From Aureimonas sp. AU20 (GTDB lineage: Bacteria > Pseudomonadota > Alphaproteobacteria > Rhizobiales > Rhizobiaceae): a stretch of 64,000 bases of DNA. The position numbers and the translations under genes were made by a program. This document shows, piece after piece, positions 26,285-37,483 of this stretch (position 1 is its first letter; the number at the start of each line of letters is the position of its first letter). The notes under the pieces are model-generated. The model made no database searches and was not told the origin of the DNA. It saw nothing but the letters and a program-made list of their open reading frames with translations. The DNA is taken from the NCBI RefSeq assembly GCF_001442755.1, contig NZ_CP006367.1, positions 2,914,001 to 2,978,000 on the forward strand, written 5' to 3'.

Positions 26285-27304
26285 TCAGTACTGATCTTCG
26301 TAGCGCTTGGCCAGGTCGTCGATATTCTCCGGCGGCCAGGCGTTCACTTCCATACCAAGATGCAGACCCATCGAGGCCAGCACTTCCTTGATCTCGTTCA
26401 GCGACTTGCGTCCGAAGTTCGGCGTGCGGAGCATTTCCGCCTCGGTCTTCTGGATCAGGTCGCCGATATAGACGATATTGTCGTTCTTCAGGCAATTGGC
26501 CGAGCGGACCGAAAGCTCCAGCTCGTCCACCTTCTTGAGCAGCGCCGGGTTGAAGGCGAGCTCGGCGATCTGCTCCTCGGCGCCGCGCACTTCGCGCTGC
26601 GGCTCCTCGAAGTTCACGAACACGGAAAGCTGGTCCTGCAGGATGCGCGCGGCATAGGCCACGGCGTCCTCACCGGTGATCGAGCCATCCGTCACGATTT
26701 CCATCGTGAGCTTGTCCTTGTTCAGGTCCTGCCCCTCGCGGGTGTTCTCGACCTTGTAGGACACCTTCTTCACCGGCGAGAACAGCGCGTCGACCGGGAT
26801 CAGCCCGATCGGCGCATCCTCGGCGCGGTTCTGGTCGGCGGGCACGTAGCCTTTGCCGGTGTTGACCGTGAACTCCATGCGGATTTCGGCGCCCTCGTCG
26901 AGGGTGCAGATTTCGTGCTCGGGATTCAGAATCTCGATGTCGCCGACCGTCTGGATGTCGCCAGCGGTGACGACGCCCGGGCCGGACTTGCGCAGAACCA
27001 TGCGCTTGGGGCCTTCGCCCTGCATGCCGATCGCGACTTCCTTCACGTTCAGGACGATGTCGGTGACATCTTCCCGCACGCCGGCGATCGAGGAGAACTC
27101 GTGCAGAACGCCGTCGATCTGGATCGCGGTGACGGCCGCGCCCTGGAGCGAGGACAGAAGAACGCGGCGAAGCGCATTGCCCAGCGTCAGGCCGAAGCCG
27201 CGTTCCAGCGGTTCAGCCACAAGCGACGCCTTCGTGCGGCTTCCGCCGCTCTTGAAGACGACCTGGTTCGGCTTGGTAAGGTTTTGCCAGTTGCTGGCGA
27301 TCAT
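26285..27304 (-). CDS. rpoA: RNA polymerase alpha subunit
   Basis: A 339-residue alpha subunit. The N-terminal domain (to ~residue 235) with [20 protein letters not shown] mediates dimerisation and assembly with beta and beta prime. The C-terminal domain (~255-320) with [17 protein letters not shown] and [14 protein letters not shown] binds UP elements and activators. Length is standard for alphaproteobacteria. It lies between rpsK and rplQ. Confidence 0.98.
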   Translation of the reverse strand: MIASNWQNLTKPNQVVFKSGGSRTKASLVAEPLERGFGLTLGNALRRVLLSSLQGAAVTAIQIDGVLHEFSSIAGVREDVTDIVLNVKEVAIGMQGEGPKRMVLRKSGPGVVTAGDIQTVGDIEILNPEHEICTLDEGAEIRMEFTVNTGKGYVPADQNRAEDAPIGLIPVDALFSPVKKVSYKVENTREGQDLNKDKLTMEIVTDGSITGEDAVAYAARILQDQLSVFVNFEEPQREVRGAEEQIAELAFNPALLKKVDELELSVRSANCLKNDNIVYIGDLIQKTEAEMLRTPNFGRKSLNEIKEVLASMGLHLGMEVNAWPPENIDDLAKRYEDQY

Positions 27305-27438
27305 GACGCGAGCCTTTCAGTAACGTCGCCACCATCCAATCGTGGCGAGTGATCTGATCGGGAAGGATCGGCTTCCCTCATACGGCGAAAGCCGCGCACC
27401 CGGGGGCGCGCGGCAATTCGATCGACCCTGACGGATCG

Positions 27439-27828
27439 TTAGACGCGGCGCTTCTTGCGCGGGCGCACGCCATTGTGCGGGATCGGCGTCACGTCGCGGA
27501 TCGACGTGATCGTGAAACCCGAAGCCTGAAGCGCGCGCAGAGCCGACTCACGACCCGAACCCGGGCCGCAGACCTCGACTTCGAGGGTGCGCATGCCGTG
27601 TTCCTGCGCCTTCTTGGCGGCATCTTCGGCCGCAATCTGCGCCGCGAACGGCGTAGACTTGCGCGAGCCCTTGAAGCCCTGGGCGCCAGCCGAAGACCAG
27701 GCAATCGTGTTGCCCTGCGCGTCGGTGATGGTGATCAGCGTGTTGTTGAACGAGGAGTTCACATGCGCCACGCCGGAGATGATGTTCTTGCGTTCCCGGC
27801 GGCGGACGCGCTGCGCTTCTTTAGCCAT
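27439..27828 (-). CDS. rpsK: 30S ribosomal protein S11
   Basis: A 129-residue S11 of the small-subunit platform, with the conserved [35 protein letters not shown] and the C-terminal [18 protein letters not shown] blocks. ATG 27828 (MAKEAQ) was chosen; the upstream in-frame ATG lies in the gap and would add an unconserved 16-residue leader. Confidence 0.97.
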   Translation of the reverse strand: MAKEAQRVRRRERKNIISGVAHVNSSFNNTLITITDAQGNTIAWSSAGAQGFKGSRKSTPFAAQIAAEDAAKKAQEHGMRTLEVEVCGPGSGRESALRALQASGFTITSIRDVTPIPHNGVRPRKKRRV

Positions 27829-27944
27829 TTTGTTTTTCCTTGGATCTCGACACCGCCGTAACACCGGCGGCTCCACCTGCCTCGAAGCGACGTTCGAGGC
27901 ATGAATGCATCAGGCGAGCGCGAATGGCCCACCGCGCATCCAGA

Positions 27945-28313
27945 TTACTTCTTCTTGCCTGCGATCGGCTTCGCCGGACCCTTGCGGGTGCGGGCGTTCG
28001 TGTGGGTGCGCTGACCGCGAACCGGCAGACCGCGACGATGACGCAGACCGCGATAGCAGCCCAGATCCATCAGACGCTTGATGTTCATCGAGTTTTCGCG
28101 ACGTAGATCGCCCTCGACGCGGTAGTCGCGGTCGATGATTTCGCGAATCTGCAGCACTTCCGCGTCCGAAAGGTCGTTCACACGACGCTCGGCCGAAAGG
28201 TTGACCTTCTGCACGATCTCCGCCGCGAAACGCGGGCCGATGCCGTGAATGTACTGAAGCGCGATGACAACGCGCTTCCCGGTCGGGATGTTGACGCCAG
28301 CAATACGGGCCAA
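27945..28313 (-). CDS. rpsM: 30S ribosomal protein S13 (TTG start)
   Basis: A 122-residue S13 of the small-subunit head, starting [14 protein letters not shown] and ending in the basic [15 protein letters not shown] tail that contacts tRNA and the subunit bridge. The only start that matches the family is the TTG at 28313, with a strong AAGGAGG 5 bases upstream; no ATG is available nearby. It leads the alpha operon behind its own promoter and a structured leader. Confidence 0.95.
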   Translation of the reverse strand: MARIAGVNIPTGKRVVIALQYIHGIGPRFAAEIVQKVNLSAERRVNDLSDAEVLQIREIIDRDYRVEGDLRRENSMNIKRLMDLGCYRGLRHRRGLPVRGQRTHTNARTRKGPAKPIAGKKK

Positions 28314-28450
28314 GGTAGCCTCCTTATGTCGCGGATCCGCCGCGACGAACCATGGTCGAGCGGTCTGGAACCGCTCTCTTCAAACGCGGAACGACCGGCG
28401 CCACCCCGCCGGGTGGCGAACCGATCGCTCATTTTTGCGCGAATTGAGCC
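28314..28450 (-). promoter_or_regulatory. Structured 5' leader of rpsM
   Basis: Three perfect hairpins occupy the leader: 28399-28418 (8 bp), 28358-28376 (7 bp) and 28328-28346 (7 bp), the last ending 15 bases before the start codon and near the AAGGAGG. Alpha-operon leaders in other bacteria bind S4, so feedback control is a reasonable inference, though the fold here is not the known pseudoknot as far as I can tell. Confidence 0.45.
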
Positions 28451-28454
28451 GACC

Positions 28455-28482
28455 CTTATAAGATTCGGGGTCGTTTCGTCAA
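28455..28482 (-). promoter_or_regulatory. Promoter of the rpsM-rpsK-rpoA-rplQ unit
   Basis: Leftward TTGACG (28477-28482), 16-base spacer, TATAAG (28455-28460). This is among the best -35/-10 pairs in the window and is followed by a ~135-base leader to rpsM. Confidence 0.7.
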
Positions 28483-28496
28483 GTTGCCGATGTGAC

Positions 28497-28518
28497 GGCC
28501 CGGTGACAAGACCGGGCC
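28497..28518 (-). terminator. Hairpin after adk
   Basis: A perfect 8-bp GC-rich stem (28497-28504 with 28511-28518, 6-base loop) lies 8 bases past the adk stop and just before the rpsM promoter. It lacks a U-tract, so it may only partly terminate the secY-adk message. Confidence 0.45.
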
Positions 28519-28525
28519 AGCAGGT

Positions 28526-29115
28526 TCAGGCGGCGACCGCCTGCTTGAGAATCGCGTCGATCTGCGTGCTCACCTCGTCGATCGAGGCCATGCCGTCGAT
28601 CTGATGCGACACGCCACGCTCGCGATAGAAAGGCGCGACGGCCGCGGTCAATTCCCGGAACTCCACCAGCCGACGACGGAAGACGTCAGGCGTGTCGTCC
28701 TTGCGTACCGGCAGACCGGCGGCTTCGGTTTCGCGAGCGCGCTTCTCGATCCGGGCGACGAGCTTTTCCTCATCGACCTTGAACTCGATCACCGCGTCGA
28801 TCGACAGGCCGCGCGCGTCGAGCATTCTGTCCAGCGCCTCGGCCTGAGCCAGCGTACGCGGAAACCCGTCGAGCACGAAGCCCTTGCGCGCGTCCGGCTG
28901 CTCGATGCGATCGGCGACGATGCCGATCACGATCTCGTCGGACACGAGCTGGCCCGCATCCATCACCGCCTGCGCCCGCTTGCCGATCTCCGTCTGCTTG
29001 GCGACGGCCTCGCGCAGCATGTCCCCCGTGGAGAGCTGCGGGATCGCGTATTTTTCGATGAGCCGATGGGCCTGCGTGCCCTTCCCTGCCCCCGGAGGTC
29101 CCAGCAAAATCAGTC

Positions 29116-29119
<4 letters not shown>
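28526..29119 (-). CDS. adk: Adenylate kinase (short form)
   Basis: A 197-residue adenylate kinase (ATP + AMP to 2 ADP). The P-loop GPPGAGKGT is at residues 7-15, the AMP-site [13 protein letters not shown] is central, and the LID is short ([12 protein letters not shown]) without the zinc-binding insertion of the 215-residue form. Its ATG overlaps the secY stop as ATGA, so the two are coupled. Confidence 0.95.
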
Positions 29120-30459
<1,340 letters not shown>

Positions 30460-30604
30460 GAGTGAAATCTCTCCGGGTTGCCCCCGAGCGCAGGTTTCCC
30501 CTCCCCTGAACCGACACGATTCAGGAACGCTCATACTGCTTTGTTTCAAACGATTTTGCCGAAGGAAAGACAAGCGCTTTCCGTCTCAAAATGACGGAGA
30601 TACG

Positions 30605-30634
30605 AAAAAAGCCGCCTGCGAGGCAGGCGGCTTT
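30605..30634 (-). terminator. Rho-independent terminator between rplO and secY
   Basis: A perfect 12-bp stem (30608-30619 with 30623-30634, 3-base loop) with TTTTTT following in the leftward direction, 25 bases after the rplO stop. It would end or attenuate the spc transcript before secY. Confidence 0.85.
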
Positions 30635-30659
30635 CCGTTTCAACCGATCGGACGAAGCC

Positions 30660-31139
30660 TTACGCCTCGACTTCGGCCTTGTTCTCGGAGACCGTCAGCG
30701 AACCGCCGGCTTTCTCGACTTTCTCGATGGCCGACTTCGACGCGCCATCGGCCGCGATCGTCAGCTTGGTGGAGACGTCGCCGTCGCCGAGGACCCGGAG
30801 ACCATCGCGCTTGCGGCGAACGATGCCGGCCGCCTTAAGGGCCGCCACATCGATCACGGCCGAAGCGTCGAGCTTGCCGGCCTCGATGCCCTCGACGATG
30901 CGCGCGAGCGACACGATGTTGTAGTCCTTCGCGAAGATGTTCACGAAGCCGCGCTTGGGGAGACGACGGTACAGGGGCATCTGACCGCCCTCGAACCCGT
31001 TGATCGCCACGCCCGAACGCGCCTTCTGACCCTTCACGCCGCGACCACCGGTCTTGCCCGAACCCGAGCCAATGCCGCGACCGAGACGCTTGCGCGAATG
31101 CGTCGCGCCATCCTTATCGGCGATTTCGTTAAGCTTCAT
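30660..31139 (-). CDS. rplO: 50S ribosomal protein L15
   Basis: A 159-residue L15 with the basic Gly-rich N-terminus [22 protein letters not shown] and the [18 protein letters not shown] block. Two consecutive ATGs exist (31142, 31139); the second has GGGAG 7 bases upstream and gives the family N-terminus MKLNEI. It is followed by a strong terminator. Confidence 0.96.
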   Translation of the reverse strand: MKLNEIADKDGATHSRKRLGRGIGSGSGKTGGRGVKGQKARSGVAINGFEGGQMPLYRRLPKRGFVNIFAKDYNIVSLARIVEGIEAGKLDASAVIDVAALKAAGIVRRKRDGLRVLGDGDVSTKLTIAADGASKSAIEKVEKAGGSLTVSENKAEVEA

Positions 31140-31154
31140 CATCTCGCTCCCGGC

Positions 31155-31358
31155 TTACTGGCCGTCGACGACGCGAACGAGGTGGCTGACCTTGGCGATC
31201 ATGCCACGAACCGAAGGCGTGTCCTCCAGCGTGCGCGTGCGGTGCATCTTGTTCAGGCCCAGTCCGATCAGCGTCGAACGCTGGTCGCCCGGACGGCGAA
31301 GGGGGCTGCCGACCTGCTGAACGGTGACGGTCTTGCCCGTGGGGTTCTTCTCAGCCAT
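31155..31358 (-). CDS. rpmD: 50S ribosomal protein L30
   Basis: A 67-residue L30, with the conserved [25 protein letters not shown] block and the C-terminal [15 protein letters not shown]. Normal bacterial length and normal position between rpsE and rplO. Confidence 0.96.
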   Translation of the reverse strand: MAEKNPTGKTVTVQQVGSPLRRPGDQRSTLIGLGLNKMHRTRTLEDTPSVRGMIAKVSHLVRVVDGQ

Positions 31359-31423
31359 GTCTAGGCTCCTCTGATCCTACGAAGAGATACGGCCGGGGCA
31401 GCGAAACCGCGCCCCTGCCCGCA

Positions 31424-31981
31424 TCAATCTTCCGCGCCGCCGCCGACAACGTCGCGACGACGTGCCTGGAGCGTGGAATACTTGATACCGCGACGAGCGG
31501 CGACGTCCTTGGGGTGCATCTGACCCTTCAGCGCGTCGAACGTGGCGCGAACCATGTTGTAGGGGTTGGAGGACCCGAGCGACTTCGCGACGACGTCGTG
31601 CATGCCGACCGCCTCGAAGACCGCGCGCATCGGACCGCCCGCGATGATGCCCGTACCGGCTTCCGCCGTGCGCAGGATCACCTTGCCGGCGCCATGCCGA
31701 CCGTGCACATCATGGTGCAGCGTGCGACCGTCGCGCAGCGGAACGAAGATGAGCTCGCGCTTGGCCGCTTCCGTGGCCTTGCGGATGGCCTCAGGCACTT
31801 CACGCGCCTTGCCATGGCCGAAACCGACGCGGCCCTTGAGGTCGCCGACGACGACGAGAGCGGCGAAGCCGAAGCGACGACCACCCTTCACCACCTTGGC
31901 GACGCGGTTGATGTGAACCAGCTTGTCGACGAAACCGTCATCCCGCTCTTCGCGGTCGTTGCGTTCGTTACGAGGCGCCAT
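31424..31981 (-). CDS. rpsE: 30S ribosomal protein S5
   Basis: A 185-residue S5, which shapes the mRNA entry site and decoding fidelity. The double-stranded RNA-binding domain contains [24 protein letters not shown], and the C-terminal domain [22 protein letters not shown] 170-base gap with stem-loops separates it from rplR, unusual in this otherwise compact cluster. Confidence 0.97.
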   Translation of the reverse strand: MAPRNERNDREERDDGFVDKLVHINRVAKVVKGGRRFGFAALVVVGDLKGRVGFGHGKAREVPEAIRKATEAAKRELIFVPLRDGRTLHHDVHGRHGAGKVILRTAEAGTGIIAGGPMRAVFEAVGMHDVVAKSLGSSNPYNMVRATFDALKGQMHPKDVAARRGIKYSTLQARRRDVVGGGAED

Positions 31982-32151
31982 ATCCTATCCTTGTTTTTTT
32001 CCGGAGGCGTCTTGGGAAAGATGCCGATCATGCGGCATCCGGCGGCGAGCGCCGACTCGGCGGCACCCGGCTTAAAGCATGAACGGCGCAGCGAGAAAAC
32101 CCGCTTCGCCGCACATGCGAGCATCGATCCCGCCTATCGGGCGGGATACGA
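31982..32151 (-). other. Hairpin-rich spacer between rplR and rpsE
   Basis: Two perfect stems, 32127-32134 with 32140-32147 (8 bp) and 32020-32026 with 32033-32039 (7 bp), occupy this 170-base gap; other gaps in the spc cluster are about 10-65 bases. No U-tract follows either stem. It may be a processing site or an internal regulatory leader for rpsE. Confidence 0.4.
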
Positions 32152-32514
32152 TTAGAAGTTGAGACCGCCCTCGCGAGCGGAATCGGCCAGCGCCTTGACG
32201 CGGCCGTGATAAATGAACGCGCCGCGGTCGAAGACGACATCGGTGACGCCTGCCTGCACGGCACGCTCGGCGACGAGCTTGCCAACGGCCGCGGCAGCCG
32301 CCGCGTCGGCACCGGTCTTCAGGTCCCCGCGCAGCGACGTGTCGAGGGTCGAAGCAGCGGCCAGGGTCTTGCCCTGCGCGTCGTCGATGACCTGCGCGTA
32401 GATGTGCTTGGACGAGCGGTGAATCGAAAGGCGCGGACGGCCGTTCGAAACGGCCTTCAGCGCACGACGCACGCGGGACGCGCGGCGGCGGAGGAGTTCC
32501 TTCTGCGTAGCCAT
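32152..32514 (-). CDS. rplR: 50S ribosomal protein L18
   Basis: A 120-residue L18, which binds 5S rRNA with L5 and L25. Conserved parts are [32 protein letters not shown] and the C-terminal [26 protein letters not shown]. It follows rplF after 11 bases. Confidence 0.97.
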   Translation of the reverse strand: MATQKELLRRRASRVRRALKAVSNGRPRLSIHRSSKHIYAQVIDDAQGKTLAAASTLDTSLRGDLKTGADAAAAAAVGKLVAERAVQAGVTDVVFDRGAFIYHGRVKALADSAREGGLNF

Positions 32515-32525
32515 TTTTCCGAGCC

Positions 32526-33059
32526 TTACTTTTTCTTGCCTTCCTTACGGACGATCTTCTCGCCCGCGTACTTCACACCCTTGCCCTTGTAGGGCTCGGG
32601 ACCGCGAAACTCGCGGATCTCGGCAGCGACCTGACCGACCTTCTGCTTGTCGATCCCGGTGATGACGATTTCCGTCGGCTTCGGGACGACAATCTGGATG
32701 CCTTCCGGCACCGGATACAGAACGTCGTGGCTGAAGCCCAGGGCGAGCTGGAGATTCTTGCCCTGCATGGAGGCGCGATAACCCACGCCGTTGATCTCGA
32801 GACGCTTCTCGAAACCGTCCTTAACACCCGAGAGGATGTTGACGATCATCGTGCGGGACATGCCCCACTTCGACCGAGCATCCTTCGACTCGTCACGCGG
32901 ATCGACCTTGATCGAGCCCTCTTCCATCTTCACGAGGACTTCCTCGTTGACGACGAAAGACAGTTCGCCCTTCGGACCCTTCGCCTTGACCGTCTGACCG
33001 TCCACGGAGGCGGTCACGCCTGCCGGCACAGAAACCGGCTTCTTACCAATACGAGACAT
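32526..33059 (-). CDS. rplF: 50S ribosomal protein L6
   Basis: A 177-residue L6 located near the factor-binding site. It starts [12 protein letters not shown], has two repeated alpha/beta domains, and contains the signature [15 protein letters not shown] close to the C-terminus. Normal length and place in the spc cluster. Confidence 0.97.
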   Translation of the reverse strand: MSRIGKKPVSVPAGVTASVDGQTVKAKGPKGELSFVVNEEVLVKMEEGSIKVDPRDESKDARSKWGMSRTMIVNILSGVKDGFEKRLEINGVGYRASMQGKNLQLALGFSHDVLYPVPEGIQIVVPKPTEIVITGIDKQKVGQVAAEIREFRGPEPYKGKGVKYAGEKIVRKEGKKK

Positions 33060-33102
33060 CGTTGAACCTGTCGATTAGTCGAAAACGGATCTCGGTGTCG
33101 CG

Positions 33103-33501
33103 TCAGAAGACGCGGCAGAGGATCTCGCCACCGACATTCTGTTCACGGGCAGCGTGGTCGGCCATGACGCCCTTGGGGGTCGACAGAACCGAGATGCCGA
33201 GACCGTTGGCGACATGCGGGATCGTCTTGGACGAGACGTACACGCGGCGGCCGGGCTTCGACACGCGGGCGATCTCCTTGATCACCGACGCGCCTTCGTA
33301 ATACTTGAGCTCGATCGTGAACTCAGCCGTGCCGTTCTCGAAACGAGTTTCGGTGTAGCCACGGATGTAGCCCTCGTCCTTCAGGACGTCGAGGACGCGG
33401 GCGCGAAGCTTCGACGCGGGAGTCGACACAGTCGACTTGTTGCGCATCGTCGCGTTGCGAATGCGGGTCAGCATATCGCCGAGAGGATCGGACAAAGCCA
33501 T
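33103..33501 (-). CDS. rpsH: 30S ribosomal protein S8
   Basis: A 132-residue S8, a primary 16S rRNA binder. It begins [14 protein letters not shown] and ends with the conserved VSKPGRRVY and [30 protein letters not shown] block. In E. coli it also represses the spc operon by binding mRNA; I did not find an obvious mimic here. Confidence 0.97.
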   Translation of the reverse strand: MALSDPLGDMLTRIRNATMRNKSTVSTPASKLRARVLDVLKDEGYIRGYTETRFENGTAEFTIELKYYEGASVIKEIARVSKPGRRVYVSSKTIPHVANGLGISVLSTPKGVMADHAAREQNVGGEILCRVF

Positions 33502-33513
33502 CTCAGATGCTCC

Positions 33514-33819
33514 TTACCAGCTCGACTTGACGATACCGGGCACTTGGCCCGAGTTGCCGAGGTCGCGAAGCGCGATACGGCTCATCTTCAGCTTGCGGTA
33601 ATAGGCGCGCGGACGGCCCGTCACTTCGCAGCGGTTGCGGATGCGCACCTTCGCCGAGTTCCGCGGCAGTTCGGCGAGCTGGAGCTGAGCGCGGAAACGC
33701 TCTTCCATGCTGGCCGACTGGTTCATCGTGACGGCCTTGAGAGCCTCACGCTTCACCGCGTACTTGGCGACTAGCTTTTCCCGCCGCTTGTTCTTCTCGA
33801 TGGCGCTTTTCTTAGCCAT
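33514..33819 (-). CDS. rpsN: 30S ribosomal protein S14 (long, zinc-free type)
   Basis: A 101-residue S14 of the long form without the CxxC zinc-ribbon pairs. The C-terminal [21 protein letters not shown] block is diagnostic. This length is usual for proteobacteria, as opposed to the 61-residue zinc form. Confidence 0.97.
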   Translation of the reverse strand: MAKKSAIEKNKRREKLVAKYAVKREALKAVTMNQSASMEERFRAQLQLAELPRNSAKVRIRNRCEVTGRPRAYYRKLKMSRIALRDLGNSGQVPGIVKSSW

Positions 33820-33840
33820 TATCTGTCCTTTCGCCTGCCG

Positions 33841-34404
33841 TTACTGGCGGAACGGGAAGTTGAGCGCCTTGAGAAGGGCCCGCGCTTCCTCGTCGGTCTG
33901 CGCCGTCGTACACACGATGATGTCCATGCCCCACATCTGATCAACCTTGTCGTAATTGATCTCGGGGAACACGATGTGCTCCTTCAGGCCCATGGCGAAA
34001 TTGCCACGACCGTCGAAGCTCTTGGGGTTCAGGCCGCGGAAGTCGCGAACGCGCGGAAGCGCGATCTGGACCAGGCGATCCACGAATTCATACATGCGGT
34101 CCTTGCGGAGGGTGACCTTCGCGCCGATCGGCATGTTCTCACGGACCTTGAAGCCCGCGATGGAGTTGCGTGCGCGGGTGATGACCGGCTTCTGGCCAGC
34201 GATCAACGCGAGGTCTTCGGCTGCCACGGTCGGCTTCTTCGAGTCGCCAGTGGCTTCACCGACGCCCATGTTGATCACGACCTTGTCAAGCCGCGGCACC
34301 TGCATCTCGTTCGCGTACTTGAATTCTTCAAGCAGCTGCTTACGGATCTCGGACTTGTAGACCGATTTCAGGCGCGGCGTGTACTGGGTGTTGGTGTCAG
34401 CCAT
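33841..34404 (-). CDS. rplE: 50S ribosomal protein L5
   Basis: A 187-residue L5 of the 5S rRNA complex. Conserved [33 protein letters not shown] and [15 protein letters not shown] are seen. The ATG at 34404 lies 8 bases inside the end of rplX, which suggests translational coupling. Confidence 0.97.
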   Translation of the reverse strand: MADTNTQYTPRLKSVYKSEIRKQLLEEFKYANEMQVPRLDKVVINMGVGEATGDSKKPTVAAEDLALIAGQKPVITRARNSIAGFKVRENMPIGAKVTLRKDRMYEFVDRLVQIALPRVRDFRGLNPKSFDGRGNFAMGLKEHIVFPEINYDKVDQMWGMDIIVCTTAQTDEEARALLKALNFPFRQ

Positions 34405-34720
34405 CGATCTGTTCTCCCGAACGCTTGGCGAAACGGACCTTCTTGGCGTTCTCACCTTCACCGACGACCTTGAAACCGACGCGGGTCGGCTTGCCATCCT
34501 TCGGGTCGGCAACCGAAAGGTTGGAGAGATGAATCGCCGCTTCCTTCTGGACGATGCCAGCTTCCTGGCTGGCCGTCTGCTTCTGGTGGCGCTTCACCAT
34601 GTTGACGCCGGAGACGACCGCACGGTCGTCCTTCGGCATCACCTGAGTGACGGTGCCGGTACGACCCTTGTCCTTACCGGCGAGTACGACGACTTTGTCG
34701 CCCTTCTTGATCTTTTGCAT
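34397..34720 (-). CDS. rplX: 50S ribosomal protein L24
   Basis: A 107-residue L24, an assembly initiator. The N-terminal KOW motif [19 protein letters not shown] is clear, followed by [12 protein letters not shown]. It overlaps rplE by 8 bases and starts 12 bases after rplN. Confidence 0.97.
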   Translation of the reverse strand: MQKIKKGDKVVVLAGKDKGRTGTVTQVMPKDDRAVVSGVNMVKRHQKQTASQEAGIVQKEAAIHLSNLSVADPKDGKPTRVGFKVVGEGENAKKVRFAKRSGEQIDG

Positions 34721-34732
34721 CGAGCCGGCTCC

Positions 34733-35101
34733 TTACAGCACTTCAGGTGCCAGGGAAATGATCTTCATGTGGTTCCGCGCGCGAAGCTCGCGGGGAACCG
34801 GTCCGAAGATACGGGTGCCGACCGGCTCTTTCTTGTTGTCGATGAGAACGGCCGCATTGCGGTCGAACCGGATCACCGAACCATCGGCGCGACGGATGTC
34901 CTTGGCGGTGCGAACGACCACCGCCTTCATCACGTCACCCTTCTTAACGCGGCCACGCGGAATGGCTTCCTTGATCGAAACGACGATGATGTCGCCGACC
35001 GAAGCATACTTCCGCTTGGAACCGCCCAGCACTTTGATGCACATGACACGACGTGCGCCGGAATTGTCCGCCACGTCGAGGTTTGTTTGCATCTGAATCA
35101 T
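34733..35101 (-). CDS. rplN: 50S ribosomal protein L14
   Basis: A 122-residue L14 that forms part of the intersubunit bridges. The N-terminus [19 protein letters not shown] and the [14 protein letters not shown] block match the family exactly in layout. The first ATG agrees with other alphaproteobacterial L14 starts. Confidence 0.97.
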   Translation of the reverse strand: MIQMQTNLDVADNSGARRVMCIKVLGGSKRKYASVGDIIVVSIKEAIPRGRVKKGDVMKAVVVRTAKDIRRADGSVIRFDRNAAVLIDNKKEPVGTRIFGPVPRELRARNHMKIISLAPEVL

Positions 35102-35171
35102 GTGAGGCCGCCTTCAAATAAACGAGCGGCCGGGGAGCGCGGGATCGCGCGCTTCACCCCGGCACAAGAGT

Positions 35172-35417
35172 TCAACGAGCCGCTGCTTCGCCTGCAACGA
35201 CGATCCAGGTCTTGTCCTTGGAGATCGGACGGGTCTCCTCGATGGAGACCATGTCGCCGACCTTGAACTGGTTCGACTCGTCGTGCGCCTTGTACTTCTT
35301 GGACCGACGAACGGTCTTCTTGAAGAGCGGATGCGTGAAGCGACGCTCCACGAGCACGACGACCGTCTTGTCATTCTTATCGGAGACCACAGTCCCCTGC
35401 AAAACGCGTTTCGGCAT
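35172..35417 (-). CDS. rpsQ: 30S ribosomal protein S17
   Basis: An 81-residue S17, an early 16S rRNA binder with an OB fold. [21 protein letters not shown] and the KYKAHDE motif are conserved. A 70-base gap precedes rplN, slightly longer than its neighbours' gaps. Confidence 0.97.
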   Translation of the reverse strand: MPKRVLQGTVVSDKNDKTVVVLVERRFTHPLFKKTVRRSKKYKAHDESNQFKVGDMVSIEETRPISKDKTWIVVAGEAAAR

Positions 35418-35431
35418 AGTTTAATCTACCT

Positions 35432-35632
35432 TCAGGCCTTGGCCGTGTCCGCCTTCTGGCGGGCGATGGTCTTGATACGGGCGATGTCGCGGCGAATTTC
35501 CTTGACCCGAGCCGTATTTTCGAGCTGGCCTGTAGCACGCTGGAAGCGCAGATTAAACTGCTCTTTTTTCAGCTTGCCGAGTTCTTCGGTCAGTTCGTCC
35601 TGCGTCTTGGAGACGATATCGGAGGCTTTCAT
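35432..35632 (-). CDS. rpmC: 50S ribosomal protein L29
   Basis: A 66-residue, all-helical L29 at the tunnel exit. [21 protein letters not shown] and the following RRDIARIKT are the family hallmarks. It lies 12 bases after rplP. Confidence 0.97.
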   Translation of the reverse strand: MKASDIVSKTQDELTEELGKLKKEQFNLRFQRATGQLENTARVKEIRRDIARIKTIARQKADTAKA

Positions 35633-35644
35633 GATCCCTCCCCC

Positions 35645-36058
35645 TTATTCGGCGATGCGCTGAATGAAACGGGTACGGATCGGAAGCTTCGCCGCACCGA
35701 GACGAAGCGCCTCGCGAGCGACCTCCTCGGCAACGCCGTCGATCTCGAACATGATGCGACCGGGGGCGACGCGTGCCGCCCAGTATTCGATCGCGCCCTT
35801 GCCCTTACCCATGCGGACTTCGGTCGGCTTTGCGGTGACCGGAAGGTCGGGGAAGATACGGATCCACACCCGGCCCTGGCGCTTCATCTGACGCGTGATC
35901 GCGCGGCGAGCCGCCTCGATCTGGCGTGCGGTGACGCGCTCCGGCTCAAGAGCCTTGAGGCCGAACGTGCCGTAGCTGAGTACGGCGCCGGCCTTGGAAG
36001 CCCCGTGAATGCGTCCCTTGAACGCCTTCCGGAACTTCGTGCGCTTTGGCTGCAACAT
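35645..36058 (-). CDS. rplP: 50S ribosomal protein L16
   Basis: A 137-residue L16 near the A site and the 5S rRNA. It starts [19 protein letters not shown] and contains [26 protein letters not shown]. The arginine of the hydroxylation site region is present. Confidence 0.97.
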   Translation of the reverse strand: MLQPKRTKFRKAFKGRIHGASKAGAVLSYGTFGLKALEPERVTARQIEAARRAITRQMKRQGRVWIRIFPDLPVTAKPTEVRMGKGKGAIEYWAARVAPGRIMFEIDGVAEEVAREALRLGAAKLPIRTRFIQRIAE

Positions 36059-36082
36059 TTCATCTACTCCGGAGCTGGCCTA

Positions 36083-36805
36083 TCAGGCGTGATCGCGATC
36101 GCGCTCGCGACGACGGTTGTTGCCGCCACCCGAGGCTTCACCTTCAACCGCGCGGCGCTCGGAAGCCATCGGATCGTGCTCAAGGATTTCGCCCTTGAAG
36201 ATCCAGACCTTCACGCCGCACACGCCATAAGCCGTGTGCGCCTCGGCCGTGCCGTAGTCGACGTCCGCACGAAGGGTGTGCAGGGGCACGCGGCCCTCGC
36301 GGTACCATTCCATGCGGGCGATTTCCGCGCCGCCCAGACGACCCGAGCAATTGATGCGGATGCCTTCGGCGCCCAGACGCATCGCCGACTGGACCGCGCG
36401 CTTCATGGCGCGACGGAAGGCGATACGACGCTCGAGCTGCTGCGTGATACCCTGCGCGACCAGCGTCGCGTCGGTCTCAGGCTTGCGCACCTCGACGATG
36501 TTGATGTGCGTCTCGGCGTTCGTCATGGTCGAGAGCTTCTTGCGAAGCTTCTCGATGTCGGCGCCCTTCTTGCCGATCACGATGCCCGGACGAGCCGAAT
36601 GGATCGTGACGCGGCACTTCTTGTGCGGGCGCTCGATGACGACCTTGGAGACCGCCGCCTGCTTCAGCTCGTTCAGAAGGTACTTGCGGATCGCAAGGTC
36701 CTCGTGAAGCAGCTTGCCGTACTCGTTGGTATTCGCGAACCAACGCGAATCCCAGGTCCGGTTGATGCCGAGTCGGAGGCCGATCGGATTGACTTTCTGA
36801 CCCAT
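36083..36805 (-). CDS. rpsC: 30S ribosomal protein S3
   Basis: A 240-residue S3 at the mRNA entry tunnel. [22 protein letters not shown] at the start, the KH motif [16 protein letters not shown], and a basic, Gly/Arg-rich tail are present. It overlaps the rplV stop by one base. Confidence 0.97.
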   Translation of the reverse strand: MGQKVNPIGLRLGINRTWDSRWFANTNEYGKLLHEDLAIRKYLLNELKQAAVSKVVIERPHKKCRVTIHSARPGIVIGKKGADIEKLRKKLSTMTNAETHINIVEVRKPETDATLVAQGITQQLERRIAFRRAMKRAVQSAMRLGAEGIRINCSGRLGGAEIARMEWYREGRVPLHTLRADVDYGTAEAHTAYGVCGVKVWIFKGEILEHDPMASERRAVEGEASGGGNNRRRERDRDHA

Positions 36806-37191
36806 TACGCGGCTCCCTCTTCGGCCACTTCACGCACCACGATCGTGAGGTGCGAGAACGGCTTCTCGACACGGCTCGCGCGACCACGGCCACGAGCGTG
36901 GAAACGCTTCATCGTGATCGACTTGCCGACGAACGCCTCGGAGACCACCAGGGCGTCGACGTCGAGATCATGATTGTTCTCGGCGTTCGCGATGGCGCTT
37001 TCCAGCGTCTTCTTCACGGTCTCGGCGATCCGCTTGCGCGAGAAGGTGAGGTCCGCGAGAGCGCGCTCCACCTTCTTGCCGCGGATCAGCTGCGCGACCA
37101 GGTTCAACTTCTGCGGGCTGACGCGGATGGTGCGAGCGACGGCCCGCGCCTCGTTGTCTTTGAGCGCCCGCTCAGTTTTGGCCTTGCCCAT
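36805..37191 (-). CDS. rplV: 50S ribosomal protein L22
   Basis: A 128-residue L22 whose beta hairpin lines the exit tunnel. [26 protein letters not shown] and [25 protein letters not shown] are conserved. It follows rpsS with a single base between stop and start codons. Confidence 0.97.
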   Translation of the reverse strand: MGKAKTERALKDNEARAVARTIRVSPQKLNLVAQLIRGKKVERALADLTFSRKRIAETVKKTLESAIANAENNHDLDVDALVVSEAFVGKSITMKRFHARGRGRASRVEKPFSHLTIVVREVAEEGAA

Positions 37192-37192
37192 G

Positions 37193-37471
37193 TTACTTCC
37201 TCTTCGCCTTCTTGTCGGCGCCGTGGCCGTAATAGGTGCGGGTCGGGGAGAATTCGCCGAACTTGTGTCCGACCATATCCTCGTTGACCGTGACCGGGAT
37301 GTGCTTGTTGCCGTTGTAGACGCCGAAGGTCAAACCGATGAACTGCGGCAGAATCGTGGACCGGCGGGTCCAGATCTTGATGACTTCGTTGCGACCGCCG
37401 GAGCGGACCTTATCGGCCTTCTTCAGCAGGTAGCCATCAACGAACGGACCTTTCCAGACGGAACGTGTCAT
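37193..37471 (-). CDS. rpsS: 30S ribosomal protein S19
   Basis: A 92-residue S19 of the small-subunit head. [19 protein letters not shown] and [17 protein letters not shown] are diagnostic. It starts 12 bases after rplB. Confidence 0.97.
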   Translation of the reverse strand: MTRSVWKGPFVDGYLLKKADKVRSGGRNEVIKIWTRRSTILPQFIGLTFGVYNGNKHIPVTVNEDMVGHKFGEFSPTRTYYGHGADKKAKRK

Positions 37472-37483
37472 GGAGTGTTTCCC

